From the NCBI GenBank assembly GCA_900544865.1, contig UQXA01000055.1, positions 1-8,272 on the forward strand: a stretch of 8,272 nucleotides of DNA, in the 5' to 3' direction. The position numbers were made by a program, and so were the translations under genes. Shown piece after piece: positions 1-5,241 of the stretch (its first letter is position 1; the number at the start of each line of letters is the position of its first letter). The stretch is from an uncultured Collinsella sp. (GTDB lineage: Bacteria > Actinomycetota > Coriobacteriia > Coriobacteriales > Coriobacteriaceae). Under the pieces are notes generated by a model. The model had not been told where the DNA came from, did not search any database, and saw only the letters and a program-made list of their open reading frames with translations.

Positions 1-48
1 CGAGATGCTCAGGAGTCTCGTGGGCTCGGAGATGTGTATAAGAGACAG
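1..48 (+). other. Illumina Nextera adapter (non-genomic)
   Basis: Bases 1-6 (CGAGAT) match the 3' end of the Illumina P7 oligo. Bases 7-14 (GCTCAGGA) match an i7 index, the reverse complement of TCCTGAGC, known as N704. Bases 15-48 match the Nextera read-2 transposase adapter, ending in the 19-bp Tn5 mosaic end at 30-48 (AGATGTGTATAAGAGACAG). The three parts are contiguous and in library order, which chance or a natural Tn5 end would not give. This is untrimmed sequencing adapter at a contig end and should not be annotated as a transposon. Confidence 0.97.
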
Positions 49-82
49 GTTTAAGAACGTCCCCAATGACTGACCAATGACT
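49..82. repeat. Short direct repeat next to contig end
   Basis: CCAATGACT occurs at 63-71 and again at 74-82, an 11-base period. The second copy covers the stop codon of the HAD gene. Read on the minus strand, the stretch is a run of TCATTGG units followed by GGGGACGTTCTTAA. That resembles the dispersed REP-like intergenic elements seen in Coriobacteriia and other bacteria. This similarity is from memory and was not searched. Only 34 genomic bases remain before the adapter, so the element, if it is one, is incomplete. Confidence 0.4.
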
Positions 83-923
83 AGGCAAGGGCGGCCATGA
101 TGGTGCGGGCGACGCCGTCGTGGTCGTTGTCGTATTCGGTGATGGCGTCGGCGGCCTCGCGGTCTTCGGACTCGGCGTTGATCATGGCCATGCCGTGGCC
201 CGCTGCCTGCAGCATGGGGATGTCGTTGATGTTGTCGCCGAACGCCCAGGCGTCGGCGAGACGCTTGCCCAGGTATTCGCATAGCCACGTGAGGGCCGTC
301 CCCTTGGTGGCGCCCTCGCTCATGACCTCGATATTCATGGCGTACGAACGCGTGACCTCAATGCCCCCGAGCGTGTCGAGCTCCGCTGCGATGGCGTCGC
401 GATCGACCGGGTCGTGCCAGTACATGGCGATGCGTTCGAGCGTCTCGACCTCGTCGATCTTGCTGTCGATATCCATGTCGATCGGCGTTCGTGTGCGCTT
501 GAGCGAAGCCGCAATGTGGGGATCGCCGCCGCAGAATTCGTCCAGGCGCGTGTAGAGCGAGCGGGGGAGGAAGCACTGCCCGTCCGCGAAGATATCGAAG
601 GTCACATCGTGGCCGGCGGCGATGCTATGGATGCGGTGGGCGATGGCGCGGTCGAGCGGTCGGCTCAAAATGCGCGTAGCGCGTGAAGTATCGGTGGGCG
701 TACCGTCGTCGAGCTGCCAGACGCTGGCACCGTTGTCGCAGACCGCGTAGTGTACGGCGGGGTGGGCGAGGATGGGCTCAAAGATACCCGACAGCGGGCG
801 CCCCGTGCAGGGCACAAACTCAACACCGCGGCGCGCAAGCTCGTCGAGCATCGCCCAGGTGGCATCGCTCATCTGCTTATCGCTCGTCAGCAGCGTCCCA
901 TCCATATCGGAAAACACAATCAT
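81..923 (-). CDS. Cof-type HAD-superfamily phosphatase
   Basis: A 280-residue cytoplasmic hydrolase of the Cof (HAD subfamily IIB) type. Such enzymes dephosphorylate small phosphorylated metabolites, such as sugar phosphates, FMN or pyridoxal phosphate, through an aspartyl-phosphate intermediate and Mg2+. All four motifs are visible: DMDGT with nucleophile D6 and general acid D8; motif II T40 in CTGR; K207 in GATKGTA; and the metal-binding motif GDNIND (D230, D234). The middle third (about residues 80-200) is the substrate-specificity cap, which gives no clear clue to substrate. Length is normal for the family. The ATG at 921-923 follows an AAAGGA ribosome binding site (934-939, minus strand). 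It is the last gene of the ACT-citrate synthase-HAD run but lies behind a terminator, so its expression may depend on read-through. The class is secure and the substrate unknown. Confidence 0.93.
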   Translation of the reverse strand: MIVFSDMDGTLLTSDKQMSDATWAMLDELARRGVEFVPCTGRPLSGIFEPILAHPAVHYAVCDNGASVWQLDDGTPTDTSRATRILSRPLDRAIAHRIHSIAAGHDVTFDIFADGQCFLPRSLYTRLDEFCGGDPHIAASLKRTRTPIDMDIDSKIDEVETLERIAMYWHDPVDRDAIAAELDTLGGIEVTRSYAMNIEVMSEGATKGTALTWLCEYLGKRLADAWAFGDNINDIPMLQAAGHGMAMINAESEDREAADAITEYDNDHDGVARTIMAALA

Positions 924-947
924 TCGTTGCGATCCTTTCTACTGGCA

Positions 948-985
948 TAAAAAGTGTGGCCAAGGGCTTGGGTCCCTGGCCACGC
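948..985 (-). terminator. Intrinsic terminator after citrate synthase
   Basis: On the minus strand, a GC-rich hairpin (GTGGCCA and GGG paired with CCC and TGGCCAC, one bulged base, 7-base loop; 956-983) can be extended by the flanking 953-955/984-986 pairs. It is followed by ACTTTTTA (the five U at 949-953). It lies 27 bases beyond the citrate synthase stop. The plus-strand orientation has no T-run, so it acts in one direction only. It also sits only about 25 bases upstream of the HAD start codon, leaving no obvious room for a separate HAD promoter. Confidence 0.85.
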
Positions 986-1009
986 TCGAGTTCTATAACG
1001 GTCCGCGTC

Positions 1010-2428
1010 CTAGCGGTCAGCGAGCGGCTTGTACTCCAGCGGCTCGATCACCGGACGATAGGCCGGGCGAATAATACGGTGCGCGCAGAAGAGCTCTTCC
1101 ATGCGGTGCGCAGACCAGCCGGCCATGCGGGCGACGGCGAACAGCGGCGTAAAGAGCGTCTCGGGCACGCCGAGCATCTTGTAGATAAAGCCCGTGTACA
1201 GGTCGATGTTGGCACAGATGGGCTTGGTCATGCCGTGATCGCGCATCACTTGCGGGGCCAGGCGCTCGATGCGCTCGATGAGCGCGAACTCCTCGCCCAG
1301 GTCCTTCTTGGCGGCAAGCGTGCGCGCGTAACGACGGCACACCTCGGCACGCGGGTCGCTCAGCGTGTAGACGGCGTGGCCCATACCGTAGATGAGACCC
1401 GTGCCGTCGAAGGCCTGCTTGTCGAGGATCTTGCCCAGGTAGGCTGCGACCTCGTCCTCGTCCTCCCAATTGGAGACATGCGCGCGGATGTCCTCGTGCA
1501 TGGAGACAACCTTGACGTTGGCGCCACCGTGGCGCGGGCCCTTGAGTGAGCCGATAGCCGCGGCGTAGGCGGAATACGGGTCGGTGGCCGAGGAGGACAG
1601 CACGCGGCAGGCAAACGTGGAGTTGTTGCCGCCTCCGTGTTCGGCATGCAGCATGAGCATCACGTCGAGCAGCATGGCTTCGTCGCGGGTGAATGCCATG
1701 CCGCCGCGCAACACCTGCAGGATGGTCTCGGCGGTGGAGAGACCGGGTGTGGGGTGCGGTACATGAACCTCGGAGCCGCGAAGCTTGGCGACCGAGGCCA
1801 TGTGTGCGAAGGCGGCGATGCGCGGGAGACGTGCGAGCATGGAAATGGCGACGTCGATTTCGTGCTCAGGCGTGATCACGTCTGGTTCGGCATCGAAGGC
1901 GTAGAGCAGCAGTACGGCGCGCTGGAGCACGTTCATGATGCTCGACGACACCGTGGTCATAGGGAACTCTTTAACGTACTCGTCGCTCAGATGTCTAAAG
2001 GCACCTAGGCGCTCGCAGAAGCCGTCGAGCTCTTCCTTGTTGGGCAGCGAACCCGTGATAAGCAGATAGGCGACTTCTTCGTAGCCGTAGCGATTCTCGG
2101 CCTGGGCATTGTTGACCAGATCCTCGATGCTGTAGCCGCGAAGCGTGAGCTTGCCCTGATCGGGCACGACCTTTCCGTCGACCTTGTTGTAGCCGTGCAC
2201 ATCCGAGATACGAGTGAGGCCCGCGACCACGCCCGAGCCGTCGGCATTGCGCAGGCCGCGCTTGACATTGTGCTCGACAAACAGGTCCTCGTCATAAGGG
2301 TCGGTCGGCAGGCCGTGGTAGAGGCTTTCGCTCTCAGACGAAATCTGGCGGCTTGCTTCGTAATCCAGAACCAGTCGGCTCAAGTGGTCATCGAAGCGGT
2401 AATAGATTTTCTTGGCGTCGTAGGCCAT
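1010..2428 (-). CDS. gltA: Citrate synthase
   Basis: A 472-residue enzyme condensing acetyl-CoA and oxaloacetate to citrate, the entry to the oxidative branch that supplies 2-oxoglutarate for glutamate in anaerobes with a partial TCA cycle. The catalytic triad is visible: H264 in HAEHGGGNNSTF, H300 in GPRHGGAN, and D409 in NIDLYTG. The family signature GMGHAVYTLSDPR lies at 348-360 with H351 and the CoA/oxaloacetate-site arginine R360. The protein has about 60 extra N-terminal residues compared with the short (about 370-residue) bacterial and archaeal form. A long form is known in several anaerobes. The ATG at 2426-2428 follows GAGAGGAGC (2432-2440). It lies 77 bases downstream of the ACT-domain gene and is probably co-transcribed with it. 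Methylcitrate synthase activity cannot be excluded from sequence alone, but no prp genes are nearby. Confidence 0.95.
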   Translation of the reverse strand: MAYDAKKIYYRFDDHLSRLVLDYEASRQISSESESLYHGLPTDPYDEDLFVEHNVKRGLRNADGSGVVAGLTRISDVHGYNKVDGKVVPDQGKLTLRGYSIEDLVNNAQAENRYGYEEVAYLLITGSLPNKEELDGFCERLGAFRHLSDEYVKEFPMTTVSSSIMNVLQRAVLLLYAFDAEPDVITPEHEIDVAISMLARLPRIAAFAHMASVAKLRGSEVHVPHPTPGLSTAETILQVLRGGMAFTRDEAMLLDVMLMLHAEHGGGNNSTFACRVLSSSATDPYSAYAAAIGSLKGPRHGGANVKVVSMHEDIRAHVSNWEDEDEVAAYLGKILDKQAFDGTGLIYGMGHAVYTLSDPRAEVCRRYARTLAAKKDLGEEFALIERIERLAPQVMRDHGMTKPICANIDLYTGFIYKMLGVPETLFTPLFAVARMAGWSAHRMEELFCAHRIIRPAYRPVIEPLEYKPLADR

Positions 2429-2505
2429 GCGCGCTCCTCTCCGGGCCGCATCGGGGTGGCTTGCATGGGCATGCGCGCGTCAGGCTATCCCCAGCGGCTT
2501 GCTCG

Positions 2506-2793
2506 CTACAGGCGGTACATAAAGTTAAAGACGTCCTCGCGCTGGATGGACACGTTGACGCCCGAAAGCTCGCCGGCCTCGGCCAGGGCCTTCTGCAGCT
2601 CAGCGAAGTCGAGCTTGGACTCGGCGGTATCGGCCAGCATGGTCATGGTGAAGATGTCCTCGATAATGGACTGCGTGATGTCGCGGATGTCGACGTTGGC
2701 CTCGCCCAGGACGCGGGTGACGCCGGCGACGATGCCGGGGCGGTTCTTGCCAAGGACGGTGATGACGATACGGGAGGACGAGATCTCGGCCAT
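2506..2793 (-). CDS. ACT-domain protein, UPF0237 type
   Basis: A 95-residue protein that is essentially a single ACT domain (residues about 7-80) with a short tail ending FNFMYRL. The N-terminal pattern IVITVLGKNRPGIVAGVT, then NVDIRDITQSI, fits the UPF0237/GcvR-like group. ACT domains usually bind amino acids and regulate metabolic enzymes or act as free sensors, and the ligand here is unknown. The ATG at 2791-2793 has AAAGGG at 2800-2805 (minus strand). In many Firmicutes the family is paired with a UPF0210 (DUF711/PFL) gene. Here the next gene is citrate synthase, so a role in sensing an amino acid linked to glutamate supply is a reasonable inference but unproven. It is the first gene of its transcription unit. 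Confidence 0.9.
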   Translation of the reverse strand: MAEISSSRIVITVLGKNRPGIVAGVTRVLGEANVDIRDITQSIIEDIFTMTMLADTAESKLDFAELQKALAEAGELSGVNVSIQREDVFNFMYRL

Positions 2794-2840
2794 GGGAAAC
2801 CCTTTCGCGTGATTGCGGCGCGCGCGGGGCGCTCCGCTAC

Positions 2841-2863
2841 GGTACAGTGTTCATCATTGTACC
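2841..2863 (-). promoter_or_regulatory. Candidate ACT-gltA promoter with palindrome
   Basis: On the minus strand, TACAAT (2856-2861) is a good -10 hexamer about 60 bases upstream of the ACT start codon. No convincing -35 is found 16-18 bases upstream, only a T-run (2874-2879) and GC-rich sequence. The -10 is part of a perfect inverted repeat, GGTACA (2841-2846) and TGTACC (2858-2863) with 11 bases between, which would place a dimeric regulator across the -10 and transcription start. Both assignments are inferred by eye. Confidence 0.35.
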
Positions 2864-3189
2864 TGTCTGGCGCAAAAAAGGCGCGCTCGCTGCGGCGTTA
2901 CATGCCTGCAACATGAGCGTAAGGGGGAAGGCCGTACGGGGAAGAGCCGTCTGGCGCGTGTCCGGCTCGTGTTGGGTTGATTTCCGATCGCAGCCGAACA
3001 CATTGAGCGGACAGGCCGTTCCCGCAGTCAGCCGAACGCCTCCGACGGCTGATTCCGAACTGGAAGCGGAGGGCATCCCCGCCCTTCGGTAGGGGATACC
3101 GCTCCGCGGCGCATGCCGCGGGCGGCGCCCCTATCGGACCACCGTGACCTCAGTTGGGATGGGCCCAGCACTGCCGCGTACTCGGTGAG
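2864..3189. other. Gene-free stretch rich in inverted repeats
   Basis: No credible gene is seen in about 325 bases between the ACT promoter and the integrase remnant. The short open frames here lack ribosome binding sites and recognisable protein character. Inverted repeats are GAGCCG/CGGCTC (2944-2949/2963-2968), TCAGCCG/CGGCTGA (3028-3034/3046-3052), and the long hairpin at 3066-3107. No tRNA, T-loop motif or U-tract terminator was found. Because it lies just past the 3' end of an integrase gene, it is where an element boundary (att site) would be expected, but the matching repeat is not in this window. Confidence 0.5.
3066..3119. repeat. Long imperfect hairpin with alternative stem
   Basis: GCGGAG (3066-3071) pairs with CTCCGC (3102-3107), GG (3072-3073) with CC (3099-3100), and ATCCCC (3075-3080) with GGGGAT (3092-3097), enclosing an 11-base loop. 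A second stem, GCGGC (3106-3110) with GCCGC (3115-3119) around GCAT, shares two bases with the first. GGGC (3071-3074) can also pair with GCCC (3081-3084). There is no U-run, so it is not a standard terminator. It could be a structured RNA, a recombinase arm or core site, or simply GC-rich structure. Confidence 0.5.
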
Positions 3190-3915
3190 CTAGAGCCAAC
3201 TGTTCGTCTTCACGTCGCGTATGGCGATATTTCGGTCGTCCGGCTCGGTGATGCCGTAGCCGAACGCCTGGAGCGTCTCGATGGACTCCTGGATCCTCTG
3301 TTGGAACATGGGACCCGGATCGACCCTCGGCCCGAGGTGCCCGCGCCAAAGGCACGGCGTGGCGCGCAGCATGTTATGGATTTTGGAGATGGGCTCGATG
3401 TCGGCGTAGACGTTGAGCGTCGCCATGGCGTCCTTGTGGCCGAGGATCGATTGGAGCGCCTTGATATCGCCGCCTTGGCGGATCCACTGCGTTGCGAACG
3501 TGTGGCGAAGGCCGTGGAACGTGATCAGCTCGTCGTTGGTGCCCATGAGGCCGTTGGTCTCCGAGAACGTCTTGAACGCCCTGCGGATATAGCTTGTCGT
3601 CGCGAAGGTCGCGCCCGGCTCCGACAGGATGTAGCAGTCCCCGATCTCGACCGCCCCGGTAAGGCCGCGCAAGCGCAGCTTTCCGCAGTCGATCTCGTGG
3701 GTCTCCTTCAGGAAGGGGAGTAGGCCGACCGGGTCGATGGGGATACCCCTGGCGTCATGGGTCTTGGTGTCCTTGATGAACGAACCCATTCCCTTCGCGT
3801 ACGCCACCGAGTGTCTGATCGAGATCAGGCCCGTCTCGAAATCCACATCGCACCACCGAAGGCCGCAGACCTCGCCGATTCGCATCCCCGTGTGCAGGGC
3901 GAGTACGACCGCCCT
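3190..3915 (-). pseudogene. Tyrosine recombinase (integrase), N-terminus lost
   Basis: The catalytic domain of a phage or ICE-type tyrosine integrase, which cuts and joins DNA through a phosphotyrosine. Homology starts within a few codons of an amber stop at 3916-3918 (…LALHTGMRIGEV) and runs to the stop at 3190. Numbering from the internal Met at 3885, all catalytic residues are present: R2, K41 (TKTHDARGIPI), H124/R127 (HGLRHT), H150 (LGH) and Y160 (NVYAD). The arm-binding and core-binding domains, normally about 150-200 residues, are absent. The sequence upstream belongs to an HTH gene in the same frame. A tail of about 70 residues follows the tyrosine, longer than usual. The internal ATG has no good ribosome binding site. 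It is probably an inactive remnant of an older integrated element, although a free catalytic-domain protein or amber read-through cannot be excluded. Confidence 0.82.
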
Positions 3916-4167
3916 CTAATCCTCGGCGGACCAATCGAGTCCGAACTCCTTTCGGGCATCCTCTTCGCTCATGACTTCGAGAAGGTCTCCGGGTTGGCAA
4001 CGAAGGGCGAGGCATAGCTGCTCGAGTGTGTTGAAGCGAATGCCGCGAATATGCCCTTTTTTAATACGGGACAGGTTCACGGGCGTGGTTCCAATCCTTT
4101 CGGCAAGTTCGTTCGAGGAAATCTTTCGCTCGGCCATGATCTTGTCGAGGCGAACAATTACGGGCAT
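3916..4167 (-). CDS. YozG-like HTH (Cro/C1-type) regulator
   Basis: An 83-residue DNA-binding protein. The opening MPVIVRLDKIMAERKISSNE, then LAERIGTTPVNLSRIKKG and IRFNTLEQLCLALRCQPGDLLE, is typical of the small YozG/HTH_26 (COG3655) family. The helix-turn-helix lies at about residues 15-60. Family members are usually about 65-80 residues, so the last 15-20 residues (…EEDARKEFGLDWSAED) are either native or partly recruited at a recombination junction. The ATG at 4165-4167 has AAGGAA (4173-4178), which overlaps the stop codon of the upstream DUF2975 gene with a 9-base gap, implying translational coupling. The gene ends in TAG, after which the same frame continues directly into integrase sequence. 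It probably autoregulates the divergent promoter region at 4690-4809 together with its membrane partner. Confidence 0.88.
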   Translation of the reverse strand: MPVIVRLDKIMAERKISSNELAERIGTTPVNLSRIKKGHIRGIRFNTLEQLCLALRCQPGDLLEVMSEEDARKEFGLDWSAED

Positions 4168-4176
4168 GGCGTTTCC

Positions 4177-4689
4177 TTACGCAATCTCGTCGGAGTCGAG
4201 GTACAGCTCTCGGGCGTACAAGAAGAGCTGGGAAAGCATGAACAGGACGATGCCGAGAACCAGAGAGGTCCAATCGAATGATGAAGCGATCTCTTGGGCA
4301 CCGACGGCCCCCTCGCCGCCAAACATCGAAACGGAGGTTTTGAGTGAGCCGGCGTAGAGGCTGGTGGCAGCTTGAACAACGAAGAGAATGCCGAGCACCT
4401 TCAAGCATGTCGCAGACCCTTTCTTGAAGGGGTCTCCGCTCTTGATCGTCCACACGAGAACGGCGCTGAGGATGGTCGTAGCGATACCGATGACGGCAGG
4501 GACCAATGTCGAGATCGCAAGGGCTGGATACGCGGGGGAGTCTGCAATTACAGGGTTGTCGAGCACTTCGATTGCTGGCTTTAAGGAGAACGCCACCTGT
4601 GCGATGGCGGTGGCGCAAAGGGTCGCAGAGGCTATCGCACATGCGATGCGGAAGGAATGAAGCCGGGGAGTGCGATTGTCGGAACTCAT
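4177..4689 (-). CDS. DUF2975-like four-helix membrane protein
   Basis: A 170-residue integral membrane protein with four predicted helices, about residues 14-36, 55-81, 95-115 and 139-158. The SGDPFKKG segment before helix 3 and the ending YARELYLDSDEIA match the DUF2975 pattern (…GxPF… and …LQxExDLTI-like tails). DUF2975 genes are commonly coupled to a YozG-like HTH gene, as in Bacillus subtilis yoaS-yozG, and that pairing is seen here. The function of the pair is not established; a membrane sensor controlling its regulator is plausible. The ATG at 4687-4689 follows GGAGG (4695-4699) with a 5-base spacing. It is divergent from the secreted peptide gene and shares its intergenic region. Confidence 0.8.
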   Translation of the reverse strand: MSSDNRTPRLHSFRIACAIASATLCATAIAQVAFSLKPAIEVLDNPVIADSPAYPALAISTLVPAVIGIATTILSAVLVWTIKSGDPFKKGSATCLKVLGILFVVQAATSLYAGSLKTSVSMFGGEGAVGAQEIASSFDWTSLVLGIVLFMLSQLFLYARELYLDSDEIA

Positions 4690-4726
4690 AATAACCTCCG
4701 AAGAATTTAAAAAACTCAGGTTACTT

Positions 4727-4745
4727 TTTAACAGTTTATGTTAAA
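4727..4745. promoter_or_regulatory. Perfect palindrome, candidate operator
   Basis: TTTAACA (4727-4733) and TGTTAAA (4739-4745) form a perfect 7-bp inverted repeat around GTTTA, 19 bases in all. This is the usual size of an operator for a dimeric HTH protein. It lies in the AT-rich divergent region between the DUF2975 and peptide genes and abuts the candidate -35 of the peptide promoter, so occupancy could control both directions. The HTH protein encoded two genes away is the natural candidate ligand. This is inferred from position and symmetry only. Confidence 0.5.
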
Positions 4746-4774
4746 TTGACTTTGCCGGCAAGTAATCACAGCAT
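4746..4774 (+). promoter_or_regulatory. Candidate promoter of the peptide-ABC operon
   Basis: TTGACT (4746-4751) is a near-consensus -35 box. A 17-base spacing leads to CAGCAT (4769-4774), a poor -10. Transcription would start near 4781, giving a leader of about 30 bases before the ATG at 4810. The weak -10 suggests either an activated promoter or a wrong assignment. The palindrome at 4727-4745 is directly adjacent upstream. Confidence 0.35.
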
Positions 4775-4809
4775 GCTGCAACCGAAATCCCTCTAGATTG
4801 GAGAGGATT

Positions 4810-5175
4810 ATGTTCAGTACTGTTAAGTCGTGTAAGCTCTTGGTTTTCCTCGGCCTCGCTCTTTGTCTGTTGCTGCCGGGAGCCCCCGCTTTTGCGGATA
4901 CCCCGATGCCTCCTTCCCAGGAGAGCAGCCAGTGTGCCCTCGTTGAGCCCCTCGGGTATACGGACGACGTCGTCGATACCTACTGGAGCTACAGCTGTCC
5001 TCGCGGCGTAAGCGGGCACAGCATCTCGATGTTCAACATCTCTTACAAGACGATCTCCTACCGAAATGGCTATCGCCGATCCGCGCATCATAGGGAATCC
5101 CGCCTCGCTGCAATGTGCTCCTGTGGTGTTCTTGGCACAACTGATAAATGGCAATTTGTCTATAGCACCTACTAG
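4810..5175 (+). CDS. Secreted Cys-containing bacteriocin-like protein
   Basis: A 121-residue precursor. The ATG at 4810 is preferred over an upstream in-frame TTG at 4798 because GGAG (4800-4803) lies six bases before it and the TTG would overlap that site. Residues 1-29 form a classical Sec signal peptide: K6 and K9, a hydrophobic LVFLGLALCLLL core, and an AFA cut before D30. The mature part of about 92 residues has four cysteines (C42, C63, C103, C105), so two disulfides are possible, and W59 and W114. Its C-terminal half, with SYKTIS, an Arg-rich middle, LAAM and a WQFVYSTY ending, resembles the lactococcin 972 pattern (Trp near the mature N-terminus, SKTHS, AGVWA, aromatic SFYYNFW end), as recalled from memory. 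The next two genes encode an ABC transporter, the layout of such bacteriocin loci. It could instead be an unrelated secreted protein. Secretion is well supported; the family assignment is tentative. Confidence 0.75.
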   Translation: MFSTVKSCKLLVFLGLALCLLLPGAPAFADTPMPPSQESSQCALVEPLGYTDDVVDTYWSYSCPRGVSGHSISMFNISYKTISYRNGYRRSAHHRESRLAAMCSCGVLGTTDKWQFVYSTY

Positions 5176-5185
5176 ATGCGAGGAA

Positions 5186-5208
5186 GGGCCGAGCATTTTG
5201 TTCGGCCC
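5186..5208 (+). terminator. Intercistronic hairpin (possible attenuator)
   Basis: GGGCCGA (5186-5192) pairs perfectly with TCGGCCC (5202-5208) around a 9-base loop, 10 bases after the peptide stop codon and before the permease start. The bases that follow (CTCTGTTCC) are only partly U-rich, so termination would be partial. Such a hairpin would let more peptide than transporter be made, or would stabilise the 3' end of the short transcript. Confidence 0.55.
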
Positions 5209-5241
5209 CTCTGTTCCGACTGGATGAGGTTAAGGTTGGCG

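Noticed and set aside
30..48. Tn5/IS50 mosaic-end sequence as a natural transposon end
   Set aside because: It is embedded in the Nextera read-2 adapter and preceded by an index and P7 tail, so it is library-derived.
683..1549. Plus-strand 288-codon open frame
   Set aside because: It lies antisense across the HAD and citrate synthase genes and their terminator, has low-complexity Arg/Ala-rich translation and no ribosome binding site.
2353..2916. Plus-strand 187-codon open frame
   Set aside because: It is antisense to the clearly identified ACT and citrate synthase genes. GC-rich shadow frame with no family resemblance.
2847..3092. Small plus-strand frame in the gene-free region (81 codons) and the minus-strand frame at 2837-3076
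   Set aside because: No ribosome binding site, residue make-up typical of random GC-rich sequence, and they read through several inverted repeats.
2900..3190. tRNA gene as integration target
   Set aside because: GTTCGGAATC (minus strand, near 3050-3060) superficially recalls a T-loop, but no acceptor or anticodon stem can be built around it.
3154..3723. Plus-strand 189-codon frame opposite the integrase remnant
   Set aside because: The minus-strand frame carries all tyrosine recombinase motifs, so this is its shadow.
4061..4642. Minus-strand 193-codon frame overlapping the DUF2975 and HTH genes
   Set aside because: Arg/Pro/Cys-rich shadow. The other minus-strand frames have ribosome binding sites, membrane helices and an HTH.
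4826..4869. Lipoprotein signal (LALC) in the secreted peptide
   Set aside because: The position before the cysteine is Leu, not Gly/Ala/Ser, and a proper AFA signal peptidase I site follows ten residues later.
4741..5196. Minus-strand 151-codon frame opposite the secreted peptide
   Set aside because: The plus-strand frame has a textbook signal peptide and ribosome binding site. The minus frame has neither.
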